Shown one piece after another: positions 53,578 to 61,876 of a stretch of 64,000 bases of DNA. Within the stretch, counting starts at the first letter, position 1, and every line of letters begins with the position of its first letter. Below the pieces are notes generated by a model, which ran no database searches, was not told the origin of the DNA, and saw only the letters and a list, made by a program, of their open reading frames with translations. The position numbers were made by a program, and so were the translations under genes. Source of the DNA: Candidatus Synechococcus calcipolaris G9 (GTDB taxonomy: Bacteria > Cyanobacteriota > Cyanobacteriia > Thermosynechococcales > Thermosynechococcaceae); the NCBI RefSeq assembly GCF_029582805.1, contig NZ_JAKKUT010000002.1, forward strand, positions 434,001 to 498,000. The letters run 5' to 3'.

Positions 53578-53863
53578 TGTGGAAAATGTGGAAAAAAATC
53601 TGAAGTGCTTACTCTGAGAGATATTGAGGTCGATCCCCCCTGTGGAAAAGTTGTGGAAAAAGTAGAGGAGTTTTCCACAGGGTATTAAAATGTAAGGAAA
53701 AGGTTAAAAAGTTTTTCACAATTTTGCGGAGTTTTCCTAGGGTTTTCCACAGGTTATCCCCAGATTTTTCCACAGGCATTTTGAGGTTTTCCACAGGTTT
53801 GCGGAGGCCATTTTTTGTAAATTCGTTAAAAAAATTATTAAATTTAGTCAAAAATTATCCACT
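53578..53863. other. oriC: Putative chromosomal replication origin (oriC)
   Basis: Eight exact copies of the cyanobacterial DnaA box. Four are in TGTGGAAAA orientation: 53578-53586, 53587-53595, 53641-53649, 53652-53660. Four are in TTTTCCACA orientation: 53671-53679, 53743-53751, 53766-53774, 53787-53795. Near matches lie at 53712-53720 (TTTTTCACA), 53754-53762 (TTATCCCCA) and 53855-53863 (TTATCCACT). The two orientations form separate groups facing each other. AT-rich DNA lies at 53810-53855 and 53500-53570. Flanking genes run outward on both sides for several kilobases. Base counts flip: 12 G/23 C in 52321-52380 but 22 G/8 C in 54421-54480 on the plus strand. dnaA and dnaN are not in the window. 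Confidence 0.85.
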
Positions 53864-53982
53864 TCAGAAACTGTGCTATGGTCTTGGGCCAGTTCTGGAA
53901 AACTTGTCTATAAGATTAATTAGGGCTAGGTTGGGGATAAATTGCCGCAATTTGCCTGATTATGAAAATCTGAGTTAGCCCT

Positions 53983-55911
53983 ATGGAAGATGAGTCAAAC
54001 CTGCATCAGCGCATTGAGCAGCTAGAGAAAAGGGTTGCCCATCTTCAGCAATCTTTGAATCAATTACAAGCAGCGTTTATTCAGCAAGATATAGCTCCAT
54101 CTTTAGAATTGCCTCCATCTGCGCAATCAGACCCTTCCGGGCCAGCTAGTGCTCCCAGGCAATCCCCCGGTCAACCACCGGTTCCCCCAACTGTTCGAGC
54201 GGCGCATTCAGAATATCTGGCAGAAGACCTGGAGCAAGTCCCAGTGATTGGATCGACACCGGCTCCCCCATCTCCATCCGTTGCCAGGAGTGTCTCTCCC
54301 CTTAATCCGACGGATTGGTTACAAAACTGGGAAACTTGGCTGAATCGCTTGGGGATTGGTTTGCTCCTCTTGGGCATTGGTTTTTTGTTTATGTATGCCG
54401 TGGAGCAGGGCTGGCTAACATCCTATGTTTTGGTTGTTCTGGGGCTATTAATTGGGGCTGCCTTTATGGGGTTGGGCTGGCGATTGCGTCAACAGCGTCC
54501 GGCGTTTAGTCAGATTTTTCAGGGGGGTGGGCTGGCTACGTTTTACATTACCGGGTTTGCTGCCTTTCAGTTTCTCAATGTGTTTCCCCTGGCTTTGGCT
54601 TTTCCCTTTATGGTTTTAGTGACCATAGGCGCGTTTTTCATTGCCTTAAAACAACAAAAGGCTGTTTTTTCGGTGTTGGGGGCTATTGGTGGATTAGCAA
54701 CGCCTTTTTTACTCTATAGCGATGATGGTAATCCTGGCAGTTTAGCTATTTATACTCTCTTGCTTTTGGCGGGAAGTTTGGCGGTCTATTGGAAGCAACG
54801 TTGGCGATCTCTCCTATGGACGACATTTTTTTTGGGTTGGATCGTTCTTTTAATTGCCGTCTCATCGGCCATGGGTTTAGTCAATGGCAGCGGCGATCGC
54901 TGGGTAATTCAATGGGTTATGGGGTTAACCTGGCTGGGCTATGGTCTGTTGCCCCCCTTAGGTCAGTTTGGCTTTCGGCAGCGACGGCGAGACGCAAATC
55001 CTTCATCTTTACCCCAACCCTCTCCATCTCAGTTGCCCTCTAGGGTCGCTTCAGGGTGGCAGCAGGGGGAACTCATTGCCTTAGTGAATCCCTTTTTTGG
55101 GTTAGGTTGGTCAGCCCTGCTGTGGGGGTGGTCTGAATCTACGGCGGGGTGGGCCTTTCTTGCCGCTGGGTTAGTGTATTTTAGCTTGAGCTTTGCCTGG
55201 CGATCGCTACCCACGAGTTGGCGACTGTTGTACCTATTCACCGGGTTATTTTTGCTCTTGATGGCTATTTTGCTCCACCTTGGCGGCAAAAACATTGTTC
55301 TGGTTCCCTTAGCCGGTGAAGCCTTGATTTTGCATTGGCTGGGCCATCGTTATCGCTCTAGGTGGTTGACGGCGATCGCCCATCTGTTTTGGGCCGCCTT
55401 AGGGGCAACCCTATTGGGCCGTCTAATCGCATTTTCGCCAGTGAAGCCCCTCATTATTAACCCCCAGTCAGTCATTGATTTAACGGTTCTAGGGGCCGCT
55501 GTGGTCAGTGCCCGTTGGTTAGGTTCCTCTACCCGTACCGTTTACTACATCCTGGCCCATCTGTTACTCTTAGCCTGGTTTCAGCGGGAATTTAATGTCG
55601 TCGCCCCCGGTTTAGTCACGTTCCTGTGGGGCCTCTATGGCATGGGTATCCTGGTCGTTGGTCTCCGCTGGGATAAACAAACCGCCCGTATTGTTGCCCT
55701 ACTCACATTGATTGTGACGATTGTGCGACTATTTATCATTGACCTCATTGACTTGGAACCGATTTGGCGGGTGCTACTATTTATGGGCTTTGGTGTGTTG
55801 TTCCTAGGGGTCAGTTACTATTTCCGGGCTTTGTGGCGACCAACCCCATCTGCCCTATCCTCTACAATGCAAGAAAACCGTCCCCCATCTTCTGAAGATA
55901 CCTCCCCTTAA
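53983..55911 (+). CDS. DUF2339 polytopic membrane protein
   Basis: 642 residues. A short N-terminal coiled coil (IEQLEKRVAHLQQSLNQLQAAF), a Pro/Ser-rich linker, NWETWLNRLGIGLLLLGIGFLF (a DUF2339 hallmark), then about 16-18 hydrophobic helices to a hydrophilic tail. Function unknown; large membrane proteins of this family are common in bacteria. Start ATG 53983 has no Shine-Dalgarno sequence. First gene right of the putative origin. Confidence 0.85.
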   Translation: MEDESNLHQRIEQLEKRVAHLQQSLNQLQAAFIQQDIAPSLELPPSAQSDPSGPASAPRQSPGQPPVPPTVRAAHSEYLAEDLEQVPVIGSTPAPPSPSVARSVSPLNPTDWLQNWETWLNRLGIGLLLLGIGFLFMYAVEQGWLTSYVLVVLGLLIGAAFMGLGWRLRQQRPAFSQIFQGGGLATFYITGFAAFQFLNVFPLALAFPFMVLVTIGAFFIALKQQKAVFSVLGAIGGLATPFLLYSDDGNPGSLAIYTLLLLAGSLAVYWKQRWRSLLWTTFFLGWIVLLIAVSSAMGLVNGSGDRWVIQWVMGLTWLGYGLLPPLGQFGFRQRRRDANPSSLPQPSPSQLPSRVASGWQQGELIALVNPFFGLGWSALLWGWSESTAGWAFLAAGLVYFSLSFAWRSLPTSWRLLYLFTGLFLLLMAILLHLGGKNIVLVPLAGEALILHWLGHRYRSRWLTAIAHLFWAALGATLLGRLIAFSPVKPLIINPQSVIDLTVLGAAVVSARWLGSSTRTVYYILAHLLLLAWFQREFNVVAPGLVTFLWGLYGMGILVVGLRWDKQTARIVALLTLIVTIVRLFIIDLIDLEPIWRVLLFMGFGVLFLGVSYYFRALWRPTPSALSSTMQENRPPSSEDTSP

Positions 55912-55928
55912 TCTACCTCAATGAATCT

Positions 55929-56570
55929 ATGACTGTGACAATTGCAGATCTGCGGCGTGATTATCGCTTGCAACGCCTTTTGGAAACTGATGTAGACTCC
56001 CACCCCTTGGGACAGTTTCAAGCTTGGTTTGCCGACGCGGTGCGCTCCCAACTGCCTGAACCCAATGCCATGACCCTGGCGACCCTCGGCTTAGATGGAA
56101 TGCCCGCTGCGCGGATGGTACTCCTTAAAGATGTTGATGAACAGGGATTTGTATTCTTTACGAATTACCGGAGTCGTAAGGGGTTAGAACTGGCCCAAAA
56201 CCCCTTGGCTGCCCTAGTCTTTTGGTGGGCAGAACTGGAGCGGCAGGTACGCATTGAAGGGCATGTGACTCCCATTAGTCCCTCCCAATCCGATCGCTAT
56301 TTTCAGACCCGTCCCCTCGGTAGCCAGTGGGGAGCTTGGGCCTCGGATCAAAGTCAAGTTTTGGACAGTTATCAACACCTTGAGGAAAAACTTGAAGTCG
56401 TCAAAGCCACCTATGGAGAAGCCAATGTGCCTCGGCCCAAACACTGGGGAGGGTATCGCCTAGAGCCACGACTGGTTGAATTTTGGCAGGGCCGAACCAA
56501 TCGTCTGCATGATCGCCTCTGTTATACCAAGGCAGATGAGACGTGGCAGATTCAGCGATTATTTCCCTAA
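55929..56570 (+). CDS. pdxH: Pyridoxamine 5'-phosphate oxidase
   Basis: 213 residues. PNAMTLATLGLDGMPAARMVLLKDVDEQGFVFFTNYRSRKG, PLAALVFWWAELERQVRIEG, SQWGAWASDQSQVL and the C-terminal FWQGRTNRLHDRLCY are PdxH motifs. FMN enzyme that makes pyridoxal phosphate. 17 bp after the DUF2339 gene, likely co-transcribed; ends just before tRNA-Thr on the other strand. Confidence 0.95.
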   Translation: MTVTIADLRRDYRLQRLLETDVDSHPLGQFQAWFADAVRSQLPEPNAMTLATLGLDGMPAARMVLLKDVDEQGFVFFTNYRSRKGLELAQNPLAALVFWWAELERQVRIEGHVTPISPSQSDRYFQTRPLGSQWGAWASDQSQVLDSYQHLEEKLEVVKATYGEANVPRPKHWGGYRLEPRLVEFWQGRTNRLHDRLCYTKADETWQIQRLFP

Positions 56571-56571
56571 A

Positions 56572-56643
56572 AGCCCGTGACGAGGATTGAACTCGTGGCC
56601 TCACCCTTACCAAGGGTGTGCTCTACCACTGAGCTACACGGGC
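56572..56643 (-). tRNA. tRNA-Thr (anticodon GGU)
   Basis: 72 nt. Acceptor stem GCCCGTG/CACGGGC, D-arm GCTC-AGTGGTA-GAGC, anticodon stem CACCC/GGGTG with loop TTGGTAA (anticodon GGT, reads ACC/ACU), five-base variable region, T-arm ACGAG-TTCAATC-CTCGT. All stems pair perfectly. CCA is not encoded. Its 5' half and upstream flank are duplicated at 57315-57428. Confidence 0.95.
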
Positions 56644-56734
56644 AACGAAGACCAGTATATAATTGTACAGCAAGCTAGAGCAAGATTAATCAAGATTTAT
56701 GCTGACTTTTTCAGATGCGGTTCTTGATGCGTCA
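56610..56734. repeat. Direct repeat copy A: tRNA-Thr 5' half plus truncated start of the DUF2752 gene
   Basis: Closely similar to 57315-57428 (8 bases extra at about 56691 and a few in the tRNA part). Here the tRNA is intact, while the plus-strand frame MLTFSDAVLDAS, equal to the start of the DUF2752 gene, ends in a stop after about 16 codons. Confidence 0.75.
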
Positions 56735-56737
56735 AGC

Positions 56738-57067
56738 CTACAAACCTAACCAATCTCGCAAGGATTGTTCAAGCCGGTCAGTATCAACCTTAGCCAGTTG
56801 ACCGATCATTTTGATGACCAAACGTTCATGCAGGGTGTACACACCCCTCTTGACTGCGGTTGCTACGTTTAGCCCTGCTGCTGCCCACTCAGATAATACA
56901 AACTCTCCTGCCAGTAGTGAACTCGTTTTGCTTGTTAACGGAGTAATGAGAATGTCTTGAGATGGGTGTGATGTACTGACCACAACAGCAGGTCTTACCT
57001 TTGAACTGGACAAGTCTGTGAAGGGATAGCGTATCAAGATTACATCATGTTTGAAGAAGCTGGGCAT
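56738..57067 (-). CDS. PemK/MazF-type toxin
   Basis: 109 residues from ATG 57067. FFKHDVILIRYPFTDLSSSKVRPAVVVS is the MazF-fold start, followed by ILITPLTSK and VYTLHERLVIKMIGQL. Such toxins cleave RNA at short motifs to stop translation. GAGG lies nine bases before the ATG. The 5' end overlaps the antitoxin gene by 23 bp. It lies inside the segment bounded by the tRNA-Thr duplication. Confidence 0.85.
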   Translation of the reverse strand: MPSFFKHDVILIRYPFTDLSSSKVRPAVVVSTSHPSQDILITPLTSKTSSLLAGEFVLSEWAAAGLNVATAVKRGVYTLHERLVIKMIGQLAKVDTDRLEQSLRDWLGL

Positions 57068-57248
57068 ATACATCATCCTCAGCATTATTCCAAACTGTAT
57101 CTAGGGATGCTTGGCTTGCCTCTAGCCAAAAATAATTTTCATCATCGGGTAAGACTGTTACCAGTACCCTTGCCCCTTCTACTAGTTCCGCGGACTCTAA
57201 TAGCTCAATTTTTCCTTGACGAACTGTAGCCAAAAGCGTTCTTAGCAT
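57045..57248 (-). CDS. Antitoxin of the PemK/MazF pair
   Basis: 67 residues. The N-terminal half looks like a small DNA-binding antitoxin (RQGKIELLESAELVEGARVLVTVLP); the acidic C-terminus (NAEDDVYAQLL) suits toxin binding. Overlaps the toxin gene, antitoxin first, the usual autoregulated order. ATG or nearby start at 57248 without a strong Shine-Dalgarno sequence. Confidence 0.78.
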   Translation of the reverse strand: MLRTLLATVRQGKIELLESAELVEGARVLVTVLPDDENYFWLEASQASLDTVWNNAEDDVYAQLLQT

Positions 57249-57314
57249 ATCTATTGAATGAGACTATGCCTTGATTTTATGCCGTAGTTGGTAGTTTAGC
57301 TACCGTCTCTTTTC

Positions 57315-57428
57315 CCAAGGGTGTACTCTACATTGATCTGCATGGTCAATGTAGACCAGGGTATAATTACACAACAAGCCAGAGCAAGATTAATGCTGAC
57401 TTTTTCAGATGCGGTTCTTAATGCGTCA
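57315..57428. repeat. Direct repeat copy B: truncated pseudo-tRNA-Thr plus intact DUF2752 start
   Basis: Second copy of 56610-56734. The tRNA-like part (57315-57345) has only the anticodon 3' side to acceptor 5' strand, with mutations that break the stems, so it cannot be a tRNA. The right part contains the ATG and first codons of the DUF2752 gene. Confidence 0.75.
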
Positions 57429-57851
57429 GAGCGGTACACCCGCTGGGGATTTCTAGGATTAACGCTTACTCCAGTGGTTGGGGCAGTCGTTCTCAATCAT
57501 GGGTATGATCCCGGGGTTAGTTTCTGTCCCATGCTGAATTTAACGGGGATTCCCTGCCCTGGCTGTGGTATGACCCGATCCTTTATGGCAATGGTGAGGG
57601 GGGAGGTAGACCAGGCGATCTCCTTTCACCTATTTGGCCCAGCGTTATTAACCACATTTTTGGGTTTAGCGATCTTTTTGGCGATCGAACTCTATCAAGG
57701 TAAGAAAATAGCCCGCACCCCGTTTCATTTTCTGACTAAATTTAGGGTATGGGTGTACATTTTTGCCATATATTTTGTTTACTATGGTATTCGCCTGTTT
57801 AGTTTATTTCGCACAGGTGAATTTTACATTAACCCTTTTATTCTGAGCTAG
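57393..57851 (+). CDS. DUF2752 membrane protein
   Basis: 152 residues. FCPMLNLTGIPCPGCGMTRSFMAMVRGEVDQAISFHLFGP is the DUF2752 signature with its CPxCG-TR motif; three hydrophobic helices. Function unknown. ATG 57393 is used, as the region upstream is repeat DNA; the long frame from 57321 would read through pseudo-tRNA. Three bases before the next gene. Confidence 0.82.
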   Translation: MLTFSDAVLNASERYTRWGFLGLTLTPVVGAVVLNHGYDPGVSFCPMLNLTGIPCPGCGMTRSFMAMVRGEVDQAISFHLFGPALLTTFLGLAIFLAIELYQGKKIARTPFHFLTKFRVWVYIFAIYFVYYGIRLFSLFRTGEFYINPFILS

Positions 57852-57854
57852 CTA

Positions 57855-58085
57855 ATGACAACGAAAGCCAAAAAACTGATGATCCCTAGCATTATTTTTA
57901 TCTGGACGTTATCTAGCCTCACAATTCTTAATCAGTGGGATTTGAATTTTCTCTATCGATACTACACATGGGTTTTTACAGCCCAGGTGGCATTCTTAAT
58001 CTTTTTTGTGCCTCAAATTCTCAAGACACTTCATCAGACTAAAAAAATCCCAAATCCCATAAAGTTTTTTGAAAAAGAGGACTAA
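57855..58085 (+). CDS. Small two-helix membrane protein
   Basis: 76 residues. Two hydrophobic segments (SIIFIWTLSSLTIL and WVFTAQVAFLIFFVPQIL) with basic ends. I do not recognise a family. Starts 3 bp after the DUF2752 stop, so probably co-transcribed and perhaps a partner in the membrane. Confidence 0.65.
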   Translation: MTTKAKKLMIPSIIFIWTLSSLTILNQWDLNFLYRYYTWVFTAQVAFLIFFVPQILKTLHQTKKIPNPIKFFEKED

Positions 58086-58152
58086 ATTGGTATTTTTAAA
58101 TTTTATTCGCCTATAATCTCTCTTGAGTACGTCACTCTTGGGGATTGAAGCA

Positions 58153-58413
58153 ATGGCCATGAACTCTGATATTTCCGGAAAGAAGATTGCTGCTGGAATT
58201 TGTGGCATTCTCTTAGGTGCATTAGGGATTCATAAGTTTGTTTTGGGCTATACCACTGAGGGGTTGGTGATGCTTTTAGTCACTATCCTGACCTGTGGCT
58301 TTGGTGGGGCTGTCATGGGCGTGATTGGACTGATTGAAGGAATTATCTATCTAACCAAGAGTGATGAAGACTTTTACAGCTTATATATGCAAGGTAAAAA
58401 AGGCTGGTTTTAG
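58153..58413 (+). CDS. TM2 domain protein
   Basis: 86 residues. GKKIAAGICGILLGALGIHKFVLGYTTEGL followed by LLVTILTCGFGGAVMGVIGLIEGIIYL matches the TM2 domain, two helices with a short conserved turn; the tail ends QGKKGWF. ATG 58153 is preferred; the frame extends to TTG 58123. Its 3' end is partly repeated downstream of the next gene. Confidence 0.85.
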   Translation: MAMNSDISGKKIAAGICGILLGALGIHKFVLGYTTEGLVMLLVTILTCGFGGAVMGVIGLIEGIIYLTKSDEDFYSLYMQGKKGWF

Positions 58414-58440
58414 GATGAAATTGGGGTACAATCATAAAGT
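58382..58440. repeat. Direct repeat copy A at the 3' end of the TM2 gene
   Basis: 59 bp spanning the last codons of the TM2 gene and its downstream flank. About 80% identical to 58886-58942, with weaker similarity continuing to about 58475. Confidence 0.6.
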
Positions 58441-58548
58441 TTTTATGTCGATATCTAAGATTCCCTAAGGTAATGTGCTTCTATTGATTGAAGGGATTGC
58501 CTCAATGAAACCCCCAGATTTTATGTTGATTTTACGAGATTCTCTGAC

Positions 58549-58821
58549 ATGACATCTTCACCCAATCAAAATGTACCCAATTACCTTGTTCCTGCAATCT
58601 TGACGACGATTTGTTGTTGTGTGCCCTTCGGCATCGTTGCCATCGTCTATGCCTCTCAAGTTAATGGTAAACTTGCAGCGGGTGATTATTCGGGGGCATT
58701 GGAAGCATCGAGTAAGGCAAAACTGTGGTGCTGGCTTTCCTTTGGGACTGGGTTAGTTGTCAGTCTTGTCGTTATTCTTATTCAAGTCCTAGCAGTCGTT
58801 GGTACAGGTGGCTTTGACTAA
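58549..58821 (+). CDS. CD225/dispanin family membrane protein
   Basis: 90 residues. VPNYLVPAILTTICCCVPFGIVAIVYASQVNGKLAAGDYSGALEASSKAKLWCWLSFGTGLV is the CD225 signature: a Cys-rich first helix, an amphipathic SQVNGKLAAGDYSGA turn and a second helix. Bacterial members are of unknown role. Lies between two repeat copies derived from the TM2 gene. Confidence 0.9.
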   Translation: MTSSPNQNVPNYLVPAILTTICCCVPFGIVAIVYASQVNGKLAAGDYSGALEASSKAKLWCWLSFGTGLVVSLVVILIQVLAVVGTGGFD

Positions 58822-58885
58822 ATTGTTATCGTTTCATCCCTTGAACTGATCTGTATCATTGGGAATAATGAAAAATTTTGCATCC

Positions 58886-58942
58886 TATATATGTAAGGTA
58901 TAAAGCCTGGTTTTAGGATGAACTTGGGGTAAAGCATAAAGT
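58886..58942 (+). pseudogene. Remnant of the TM2 gene 3' end (copy B)
   Basis: Reads LYM-stop-GIKPGF-stop where the intact gene reads LYMQGKKGWF-stop; a CAA Gln codon has become TAA. The flank beyond also matches the region after the intact gene. Only the last ten codons and about 30 bp of flank remain. Confidence 0.55.
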
Positions 58943-59034
58943 TAGTTGCTCTGCCGATCTTTAAGGCAATGTCCTGCTATCTTCAAGATTTTTAAATCGA
59001 TCTGCTTTTTAAGTTTCTCTTTTTAAGTTTTTGA

Positions 59035-61050
59035 ATGCAAAAGGTCTCTGCACAAGCCGTAATATCTGAGTCGATCATTCCGGGGAAAAATACCGAGATG
59101 TCATCGGAAAAGCAAATCCTATCCTCTGAATCGGAATCATCCTGGACGATTGAGGACAGCGAAAATCTCTATCGCATTGAAGGTTGGGGTGACCCCTACT
59201 TTGGTATTAATGCGGCTGGCCACGTCACTGTTTCTCCCCGAGGCGATCGCGGTGGTTCCTTAGATTTGTTGGAACTGGTGCAGGCCCTAAGACAACGCAA
59301 TATTGGTTTACCCCTCCTGCTCCGGTTTTCTGACATTTTAGAAGATCGCATTGAACGTCTCAATGCCTGTTTTGCCAAGGCGATCGCCCGCTATGGTTAT
59401 AACGGCACCTATCGGGGAGTGTTTCCCGTTAAATGTAATCAACAACGCCATTTAATTGCGGATTTAATTCAATTTGGCCAACCCCACCAGTTTGGTTTGG
59501 AAGCAGGCTCTAAGCCAGAACTTTTAATTGCCCTGGCCATGCTTACTACCCCAAGTTCAACTACCCTCCCCGGGCCGCTATTGATCTGTAATGGGTATAA
59601 AGATCGAGGTTATATTGAAACCGCCATTTTAGCCCGACGGTTGGGCCACACCCCGATTATTGTCCTAGAGCAACCGGAAGAAGTCTCCCTGGTGATTCAA
59701 GCCAGTCAGACCCTCGGAGTTTCGCCAATTTTGGGGATACGGGCCAAACTGAGTGCCCAGGGGGTGGGTCGGTGGGGAACCTCCGCTGGCGATCGCGCCA
59801 AGTTTGGTCTGACCATTCCCGAGATTTTGGCAGCGGTGGCCCAACTACGCCAAGCGGGGATGCTAGATGCCTTACAACTGTTGCATTTTCACATTGGCTC
59901 CCAAATTTCTGCCATTAGCGTGATCAAGGATGCCCTGCGGGAAGCGGGTCAAATATATGGGGAACTGGTGCGCCTAGGGGCTAATATGGCTTATCTGGAT
60001 GTGGGTGGTGGGTTGGGAGTAGACTACGATGGCTCTAAAACCAATTTCCATGCCTCCAAAAATTACAGTATGCAGAACTATGCCAGTGATGTGGTGGCAG
60101 AAATCAAGGAGGCCTGTGCTGAGCGGAATATTCCCGTCCCCACCTTAATTAGTGAAAGTGGCCGGGCGATCGCCTCCCATCAATCAGTATTGATCTTTGA
60201 TGTGTTAGGAACCAGTAATGTACCAACAAGGATACCCGAAGCTGCCGAGAGCCAAGAGCATTTAATTATTCGCAATCTCTACGAAACCTACCAAGGAATT
60301 GATGTTCATAACTATCAAGAAGCCTATAACGATGCCCTCCAGTTCAAAAACGAAGCCATTAGTTTATTTAACTTTGGTTATTTAGGTTTACAGGAACGGG
60401 GTCGGGCTGAATCTCTATTTTGGGCCTGCTGTGCCAAAATTCTGGCGATCGCCCGCCAACAGGACTATGTGCCCGATGATCTGGAAGACCTAGAAAAGAT
60501 CATGGCCTCAATTTACTACATTAACCTTTCAGTTTTTCAATCTGTCCCCGATAGCTGGGCCATTGATCAACTCTTTCCGATCATGCCCATTCATCGCCTG
60601 GATCAAGAACCCACAGAACGGGGCATCTTAGCGGATCTCACCTGTGATAGTGATGGCAAAATTGATCAGTTCATTGATCTGCGAGATGTGAAATCCGTTT
60701 TGGAACTCCACGCATTAGAAGCGGGGCAACCCTACTACTTAGGCCTCTTTCTGAATGGGGCCTATCAGGAGATTATGGGAAACTTGCATAATCTTTTTGG
60801 AGATACCAATGCGGTACATATTCGCCTCACCCCCAAGGGCTACCAAATTGAGCATTTAGTCCGGGGCGATACCATGCAAGAGGTCTTGAGCTATGTCCAG
60901 TACGAAGCCACCAGCCTCCTGGAAAATATTCGTCGCCGCACTGAACAGGCCCTTGCCGAGCAGCAAATTACCCTAGAGGAAGCCCAGCATTTTCTGGAAA
61001 ATTATGAGCGGAGCCTTCGCAGTTACACGTACTTGGTTAATCCGGCTTAG
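59035..61050 (+). CDS. speA: Biosynthetic arginine decarboxylase
   Basis: 671 residues, fold III PLP enzyme. IEGWGDPYFGINAAGHVTV, YRGVFPVKCNQQ (PLP Lys, residue 133), GLEAGSKPELLIAL, LLHFHIGSQIS, YLDVGGGLGVDYDGS, ISESGRAIASH, CDSDGKI. Makes agmatine from arginine, the first step of polyamine synthesis in cyanobacteria. Start ATG 59035 has no Shine-Dalgarno sequence; ATG 59098 is the alternative. Confidence 0.95.
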   Translation: MQKVSAQAVISESIIPGKNTEMSSEKQILSSESESSWTIEDSENLYRIEGWGDPYFGINAAGHVTVSPRGDRGGSLDLLELVQALRQRNIGLPLLLRFSDILEDRIERLNACFAKAIARYGYNGTYRGVFPVKCNQQRHLIADLIQFGQPHQFGLEAGSKPELLIALAMLTTPSSTTLPGPLLICNGYKDRGYIETAILARRLGHTPIIVLEQPEEVSLVIQASQTLGVSPILGIRAKLSAQGVGRWGTSAGDRAKFGLTIPEILAAVAQLRQAGMLDALQLLHFHIGSQISAISVIKDALREAGQIYGELVRLGANMAYLDVGGGLGVDYDGSKTNFHASKNYSMQNYASDVVAEIKEACAERNIPVPTLISESGRAIASHQSVLIFDVLGTSNVPTRIPEAAESQEHLIIRNLYETYQGIDVHNYQEAYNDALQFKNEAISLFNFGYLGLQERGRAESLFWACCAKILAIARQQDYVPDDLEDLEKIMASIYYINLSVFQSVPDSWAIDQLFPIMPIHRLDQEPTERGILADLTCDSDGKIDQFIDLRDVKSVLELHALEAGQPYYLGLFLNGAYQEIMGNLHNLFGDTNAVHIRLTPKGYQIEHLVRGDTMQEVLSYVQYEATSLLENIRRRTEQALAEQQITLEEAQHFLENYERSLRSYTYLVNPA

Positions 61051-61072
61051 TCATTTTGGCTGGTCAACACCC

Positions 61073-61738
61073 CTAAGGGTAATTATTTAATCTATAGTTT
61101 GCTTCCGTGAGGGTATCAAGTAACTGTTCCACAAGGAAGATATCCTTAATCCCCGGCGATCGCTCCACACCACTGGATACATCAACTCCCTGGGGGTTGG
61201 CCATGGTTAGGGCCTGATGAATATTTTCCGGCTTCAATCCTCCCGCTAACCACCAGGGACAGGCGGGCTGAAAGGTTTGTAACAACGACCAATCCAACAC
61301 TTGTCCCGTCCCCCCCCACTGCTGCGGATGGTAGGCATCTAAAAGGAGAATATCAACGGTTTGATCATAGGTTTTAGCACGCTCTAGGGCTTGGGCATCC
61401 CTGACTTGAATGGCCTTAATCAATACCTGTTCCGGCAAAGCATGGCGGAGGGCCTGGCAAAATTCTACGGACTCATTCCCGTGGAGTTGCAGTCCCTTGA
61501 GGCCAGTATGGTGGGCAATATCATAAATTTCATCTAGGGAGTGATTTACAAATACCCCCACAGTCAGGAGGGAGTTGGGTAACGCCTGAAGAATTTTGGC
61601 GATCGCCCCCGGATCAATGTAGCGGGGGGATCGATCCAGGCAAATAAATCCTAGGGCCGTCACTCCCCTAGCAGCGATCGCTTGGGCCTGCTCCAGGGAC
61701 GTGAGGCCACAGATTTTAACTTGTATATTCTTAAACAT
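61073..61738 (-). CDS. trpF: Phosphoribosylanthranilate isomerase
   Basis: 221 residues. VKICGLTSLEQAQAIAARGVTALGFICLDRSPRYI, VGVFVNHSLDEI, LKGLQLHGNES, DILLLDAYHPQQWGGTG, LAGGLKPENI and VDVSSGVERSPGIKD are TrpF motifs on a TIM barrel. Catalyses the Amadori step of tryptophan synthesis. ATG 61738 is preferred over 61765. Convergent with speA. Confidence 0.95.
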   Translation of the reverse strand: MFKNIQVKICGLTSLEQAQAIAARGVTALGFICLDRSPRYIDPGAIAKILQALPNSLLTVGVFVNHSLDEIYDIAHHTGLKGLQLHGNESVEFCQALRHALPEQVLIKAIQVRDAQALERAKTYDQTVDILLLDAYHPQQWGGTGQVLDWSLLQTFQPACPWWLAGGLKPENIHQALTMANPQGVDVSSGVERSPGIKDIFLVEQLLDTLTEANYRLNNYP

Positions 61739-61876
61739 ATGTAAAGTATTGAAACATTTTCTCAATGGATTTCCAGGCGATCCCTATAATTTTTGCAGCA
61801 TCGGTTCTAATAATTTTGGGTTAGAGCATAATGCGCCACCATGACTTAACGTAATTTTTAAGGAGGATTTTTAATC

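Noticed and set aside
53724-53978. Plus-strand frame of 84 codons across the DnaA boxes
   Set aside because: Its codons are made by repeated TTTTCCACAGG units, so it is a by-product of the origin array with no ribosome site or recognisable protein.
57315-57345. Second tRNA-Thr gene
   Set aside because: Only part of the cloverleaf is present and stem-breaking changes remove pairing; called a repeat fragment instead.
57321-57392. Upstream extension of the DUF2752 protein
   Set aside because: The extra 24 codons translate pseudo-tRNA and tRNA-flank DNA; the same DNA is non-coding in copy A.
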